Below, in pieces: positions 12,577 to 15,530 of a stretch of DNA of 15,530 bases; positions within the stretch are counted from its first letter, which is position 1; each line of letters opens with the position of its first letter. The position numbers and the translations under genes are program-made. The notes beneath the pieces were generated by a model. That model ran no database searches. It worked only from the letters and a program-made list of their open reading frames with translations, and was not told the origin of the DNA. Source of the DNA: an uncultured Collinsella sp. (lineage in GTDB: Bacteria > Actinomycetota > Coriobacteriia > Coriobacteriales > Coriobacteriaceae); NCBI GenBank assembly GCA_902478995.1, contig CABSNF010000051.1, positions 1-15,530 on the forward strand. Reading direction: 5' to 3'.

Positions 12577-13296
12577 TTGATTCCCAAATACGAGGCGATA
12601 GCTGCAGATATTCGTCGAAGTATTGAGGATGGCGCTCTTAAACCGGGCGACAAGCTTCCCACCGTCGTTGAGTTCTGCGAGCTCTATAACGTTTCCAAAA
12701 TCACCGTCAAACGAGCTATTGAACAAATCACCGAAGAAGGTCTTATTACCAGCCGGCGTGGATCGGGTACCTACGTTAAGGACACGGCGGGGCTTCCCGG
12801 CCAGGCGTTTTTCCAGGGCAAAAACGACCGTACCCAGGGTTTTTCGTATGAGCATCGCGGGGAGAAGGTGACCTCGGTGGTCTACGATTTCTCGATCGTT
12901 AATCCACCAGCGGACATCGCAGCCCAGCTGGGAATTGCCGAGGATGACTTTGCCTATCACGTCGTGCGCGTGCGTCAGGCCGATGAGAAGCCCATCGTTA
13001 TCGAGTACACCTACATGCCCCTCGAGCTGATTCCAGGCCTTAAAAAGAAGGACCTGTACGGATCGGTCTACCGCTTCATCCGCGAGCAATGTGGGCTGAA
13101 GATTTCGAGCTTCCACCGTACCATTCGCGCCGTGGCAGCAACCGAGGAAGAAGCCGAGCGTCTGGACACCAAACTTGGCTCTCCCCTGCTCGAGCTCACC
13201 CAGATTGGCTTTTTGGACAGCGGCGCCGCCTTTGAGTATTCGATCTCGCGCAACGTTGGCGATCGCTTTGAGTTGCACAACGTAACGTTGGCATAG
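12577..13296 (+). CDS. GntR-family (HutC/UTRA) transcriptional regulator
   Basis: DNA-binding repressor or activator of 239 aa. The N-terminal winged helix-turn-helix (1-70) reads IPKYEAIAADIRRSIEDG ... LPTVVEFCELYNVSKITVKRAIEQITEEGLI, ending at the wing RRGSGTYVKD. Residues about 85-235 are a UTRA domain, the small-molecule sensor of the HutC subfamily (PIVIEYTYMPLELIPG and the late strand PLLELTQIGFLDSGAAFEYSISRN are typical). Ligands in this subfamily include sugar phosphates. Given glcK on one side and manA on the other, a hexose-phosphate ligand is plausible but unproven. The start is TTG at 12577 with a near-perfect AAAGGAGG (12565-12572) 4 nt upstream. manA follows on the same strand after 74 nt. 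Confidence 0.9.
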   Translation: MIPKYEAIAADIRRSIEDGALKPGDKLPTVVEFCELYNVSKITVKRAIEQITEEGLITSRRGSGTYVKDTAGLPGQAFFQGKNDRTQGFSYEHRGEKVTSVVYDFSIVNPPADIAAQLGIAEDDFAYHVVRVRQADEKPIVIEYTYMPLELIPGLKKKDLYGSVYRFIREQCGLKISSFHRTIRAVAATEEEAERLDTKLGSPLLELTQIGFLDSGAAFEYSISRNVGDRFELHNVTLA

Positions 13297-13370
13297 GTTT
13301 TTGTAGTCACGCGGGCGCTCGTTTTGAGCCGTCTTACGCGGCACCCGCACAACCTTATGGGAGTATGCAC

Positions 13371-14303
13371 ATGTCCGATTTGATTAAACTCACGCCGATC
13401 TTCCACGAGAAGATCTGGGGCGGCCGCCAGTTGGAGACCGTGTTTGGCTACGACATTCCCGAGGGTCCCATCGGTGAGTGCTGGGCCATCTCGGCCCATC
13501 CCAACGGCGACTGTCAGATTGCGGAGGGACCGTACGCCGGCCACACGCTGTCGTGGCTGTGGGCCGAGCACCGCGAGCTCTTTGGCAACTGCGAGGGCAA
13601 GGAGTTCCCGCTGCTCATCAAGATTCTGGACGCCAAGGACGACCTTTCGATCCAGATTCATCCCAACGACGAGTACGCCGCCAAGCACGAGAACGGCAGC
13701 CTGGGCAAAACCGAGTGCTGGTATGTGCTGGACTGCGAGCCCGGCTCCACGATTATCGTCGGCCAGCGCGCGCATGACCGCGCCGAGGCCGCACAGATGA
13801 TCGAGGACGGCCGCTGGGACGACATGCTCAACGTGCTGCCGATCCACAAGGGCGACTTTTTCCAGATTGATTCCGGCACCGTGCACGCCATCAAGACCGG
13901 CACGCTCATTTTGGAGACGCAGCAGTCGAGCGACGTGACATATCGCCTGTACGACTACGACCGTCCCGGCACCGATGGCAAGCTGCGCCCGCTGCACATT
14001 GAGCAGAGCCTCGACTGCATTGACTTTGATGCTCAGGCTCCGACCGACGGCACGGTGACCGCGCCCGAAGTCGATGGCGTGACCGAGCTCGAGTCTAACT
14101 CCTGCTACACCGTCGATCGTGTGCGCGTCGACGGCAGCAAGACCCTCGACCAGCGCTGGCCCTTCATGTGCCTGTCGGTCATCGACGGCGAAGGCACCGT
14201 CTGCGGCGACCCCGTCCACAAGGGAAGCCACCTGCTGGCCCCGAACACCGTCAGCTCCATCGACCTCGAAGGCAAGATGGAACTGATCATCAGCCATCTC
14301 TAG
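13371..14303 (+). CDS. manA: Class I mannose-6-phosphate isomerase
   Basis: Zinc enzyme that interconverts mannose-6-phosphate and fructose-6-phosphate, feeding mannose into glycolysis or supplying it for glycan synthesis. 310 aa, the short Bacillus-type form. The cupin zinc ligands fall in SIQIHPND (Q95, H97), KTECWYV (E115) and SGTVHAI (H172). The catalytic Arg is R192 in TYRLYDYDR. The N-terminal TPIFHEKIWGGRQL is diagnostic. The start is the second ATG (13371), because GGGAG at 13359-13363 is 7 nt from it and only 1 nt from the ATG at 13365. It is probably co-transcribed with the upstream GntR-type gene. The terminator hairpin at 14331-14362 follows. Confidence 0.95.
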   Translation: MSDLIKLTPIFHEKIWGGRQLETVFGYDIPEGPIGECWAISAHPNGDCQIAEGPYAGHTLSWLWAEHRELFGNCEGKEFPLLIKILDAKDDLSIQIHPNDEYAAKHENGSLGKTECWYVLDCEPGSTIIVGQRAHDRAEAAQMIEDGRWDDMLNVLPIHKGDFFQIDSGTVHAIKTGTLILETQQSSDVTYRLYDYDRPGTDGKLRPLHIEQSLDCIDFDAQAPTDGTVTAPEVDGVTELESNSCYTVDRVRVDGSKTLDQRWPFMCLSVIDGEGTVCGDPVHKGSHLLAPNTVSSIDLEGKMELIISHL

Positions 14304-14330
14304 TTCGCACCAACAACCCAAACGAAACAA

Positions 14331-14362
14331 GGGGCTCCCCCGTTCATCAACGGAGGAGCCCC
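14331..14362. terminator. Terminator hairpin between manA and pcrA
   Basis: GGGGCTCC (14331-14338) pairs with GGAGCCCC (14355-14362); after one mismatch, CCGTT pairs with AACGG around the loop CATC. On the plus strand TACTCG follows, a poor tail. On the minus strand TTGTTTCGTTT follows, a fair T-rich tail. It probably serves both converging transcripts, the pcrA one after reading the long palindrome. Confidence 0.7.
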
Positions 14363-14448
14363 TACTCGTATCTACATATCAGCCCACCCGGCTCTCCAGA
14401 TCAAAAAAGCGGACGAGCAGAGCGACGTTCGCAAGCAACGTTATCTAA

Positions 14449-14577
14449 GGACCTGGACGGGCGTATGGGGCAACATCGATCGCGAGTTCCGCACGAGCCG
14501 GAGAGCACTTAATGTGCTCTCCGTGCGAGCAGGACTGCCCGAGCAGGCGATGTTGCCCCATACGCCCGCCCAGGTCC
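14449..14577. repeat. 129-nt element with 30-bp inverted repeat and inner hairpin
   Basis: Arm 14449-14478 and the reverse complement of 14548-14577 agree at 29 of 30 positions; the arms contain GCGTATGGGGCAACATCG. Inside is a perfect 10-bp hairpin, CGGAGAGCAC (14499-14508) with GTGCTCTCCG (14514-14523), loop TTAAT. CGCACG (14490-14495) can also pair with CGTGCG (14522-14527). The two single-stranded connectors hold AGCAGG twice (14528-14533 and 14542-14547). The outer arm ends 7 bases past the pcrA stop. No T-tract, no coding frame of note and no target-site duplication were seen. It could be a palindromic mobile repeat, a structured RNA or a 3'-end stabilising element. Confidence 0.85.
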
Positions 14578-14584
14578 GCCGGGA

Positions 14585-15530
14585 TCACGACAGCTTGACG
14601 ATCGGAGCAAAGCCCTTCATAAGCTTTTTGGTCTGGCCGGTCTTTTCGAATTGAACCTCGATCATGTCTCCAGCGACCGAGATCACGGTACCCGTGCCAA
14701 AGGTCTTGTGGCTCACGGTATCGCCCGCAGCAAAGTCCTGCGATGCGCTGGCGCGATCGACCTTGCGCTCCACCGTCGGCGACACCTTAGATGACGGCTT
14801 TTTGGCTCGCGGCGCACCCGAACCAAAGGTCGAGGCAACACGGCCGGCGTCGGGCGAGACCCCACGATGGCGCTCGGTCCCGTAGCTGCTGCCGCCAAAG
14901 AAATCGTCAAAGCTCGATCCGCCGCGCGAACCGGAACCGCCGGTCGAGCGCGTATGCGAACCGAACACCTTGCCGCCATACATATCCGAACCCATGCCCG
15001 AGCCAAAGGTGCCGTGACGGTCGCCGCGCTTCTCCCAGCCCGTGCCCTCAAAACCGGCAGAACCGACACCGCTAAACTCGATATCCTCAAACGGAATCTC
15101 ATTGAGGAAGCGCGAGCGCGGGTTGGCAGAGGTCGAGCCGTAGGTGCGACGCGTGGCCGCATAGGTCAGGAACAGGCGCTTACGGGCACGCGTGATGGCG
15201 ACGTAGGCCAGGCGACGCTCTTCCTCGAGCTTGCCCGGGTCATCGCTGCCGCCAAAGTCGTGCACGTGCGGGAAGATACCCTCCTCCATGCCGGCCACGA
15301 ACACCGCCGGGAACTCCAGGCCCTTGGCGGAGTGGATGGTCATCATGGTAATGGCATGCGTCTCGCCGGCCAGGGAATCCAAGTCGGAGCGCAGGGCCAG
15401 CCACTCCATGAGTGCCGGCAGCGCCTTACAGGTGAGCGGACCGTAGGTGCGCTCAATCTCGTCGGCATGCACGGCACCCGCCGGCATCTCCGTCGGCGCG
15501 GCATACGCGTTGCCCGCGATGGCGGCGGCC
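14585..15530 (-). CDS. pcrA: UvrD/PcrA-type DNA helicase, C-terminal part
   Basis: 3'-to-5' SF1A helicase used in repair and in clearing replication and transcription conflicts. Only the last ~315 residues are here; the frame runs off the right edge with no start. Motif V is TMMTIHSAKGLEFPAVFVAGMEEG and motif VI is EEERRLAYVAITRARKRL, both intact and diagnostic. A ~100-residue Gly/Ser-rich low-complexity linker follows (with GSGMGSDMYGGK and STGGSGSRGGSS). The protein then ends in a Tudor-like C-terminal domain, GDTVSHKTFGTGTVISV to APIVKLS, which in PcrA contacts RNA polymerase. The TGA stop is 585 in from 14000 (14585-14587) and is followed at once by the 129-nt palindromic element. Confidence 0.93.
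   Translation of the reverse strand, partial: AAAIAGNAYAAPTEMPAGAVHADEIERTYGPLTCKALPALMEWLALRSDLDSLAGETHAITMMTIHSAKGLEFPAVFVAGMEEGIFPHVHDFGGSDDPGKLEEERRLAYVAITRARKRLFLTYAATRRTYGSTSANPRSRFLNEIPFEDIEFSGVGSAGFEGTGWEKRGDRHGTFGSGMGSDMYGGKVFGSHTRSTGGSGSRGGSSFDDFFGGSSYGTERHRGVSPDAGRVASTFGSGAPRAKKPSSKVSPTVERKVDRASASQDFAAGDTVSHKTFGTGTVISVAGDMIEVQFEKTGQTKKLMKGFAPIVKLS

Noticed and set aside
13365..13370. manA start at the first ATG
   Set aside because: The GGGAG site is only 1 nt away; the second ATG has proper 7-nt spacing.

Overview
The window is a 15.5 kb piece of a high-GC Gram-positive chromosome. Shine-Dalgarno sites are strong (AGGAG/AAAGGAGG), TTG and GTG starts occur, and most genes are house-keeping. 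The gene styles (archaeal-like type IA topoisomerase with a Lys/Ala tail, HypA/HypB beside Tat, NhaA, Mn-dependent pyrophosphatase, ROK glucokinase) fit a gut Coriobacteriia, most likely Collinsella. That assignment is inference from protein character, not from a database match. No rRNA, tRNA, CRISPR array, prophage or complete insertion sequence was seen. Bases 1-47 are not biological: they are an Illumina Nextera adapter with its index, so the window begins at a contig end.

Layout. 48-739 (+) is the 3' part of a gene for an acidic single-pass membrane protein. It converges on a minus-strand block, and a shared bidirectional terminator (801-840) separates them. The minus-strand block reads, in transcription order, aspartate aminotransferase (7832-6528), a STAS anti-sigma antagonist (6476-6162), a TatA/B-type protein (6009-5404), tatC (5404-4613), hypA (4606-4250), hypB (4194-3511) and topA (3456-862). 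From tatA/B to topA the spacing is tight: a TAATG overlap, then gaps of 6, 55 and 54 nt. This suggests one operon linking the twin-arginine exporter, nickel insertion into hydrogenases and a topoisomerase. A small orphan gene (7982-8236, +) diverges from the aminotransferase.

The centre (8237-12576) holds nhaA, the family II pyrophosphatase gene ppaC and a ROK glucokinase, all on the minus strand. Between them lie unusually structured intergenic regions: a pair of inverted repeats sharing TGAGTACTGT (8252-8487), a terminator-like hairpin inside the nhaA leader (9961-9996), and two hairpins with the same GGACAGGTT loop but unrelated stems flanking the glucokinase gene (11235-11285 and 12295-12334).

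The right side holds a GntR/UTRA regulator (12577-13296, +) divergent from the glucokinase gene and followed by mannose-6-phosphate isomerase manA (13371-14303, +), a small hexose-phosphate module. The window ends inside the C-terminal part of a PcrA/UvrD helicase gene (minus strand, stop at 14585). Seven bases past its stop begins a 129-nt element with a 30-bp inverted repeat (29/30 matching) and an inner 10-bp hairpin (14449-14577). This is the most striking unexplained structure in the window.
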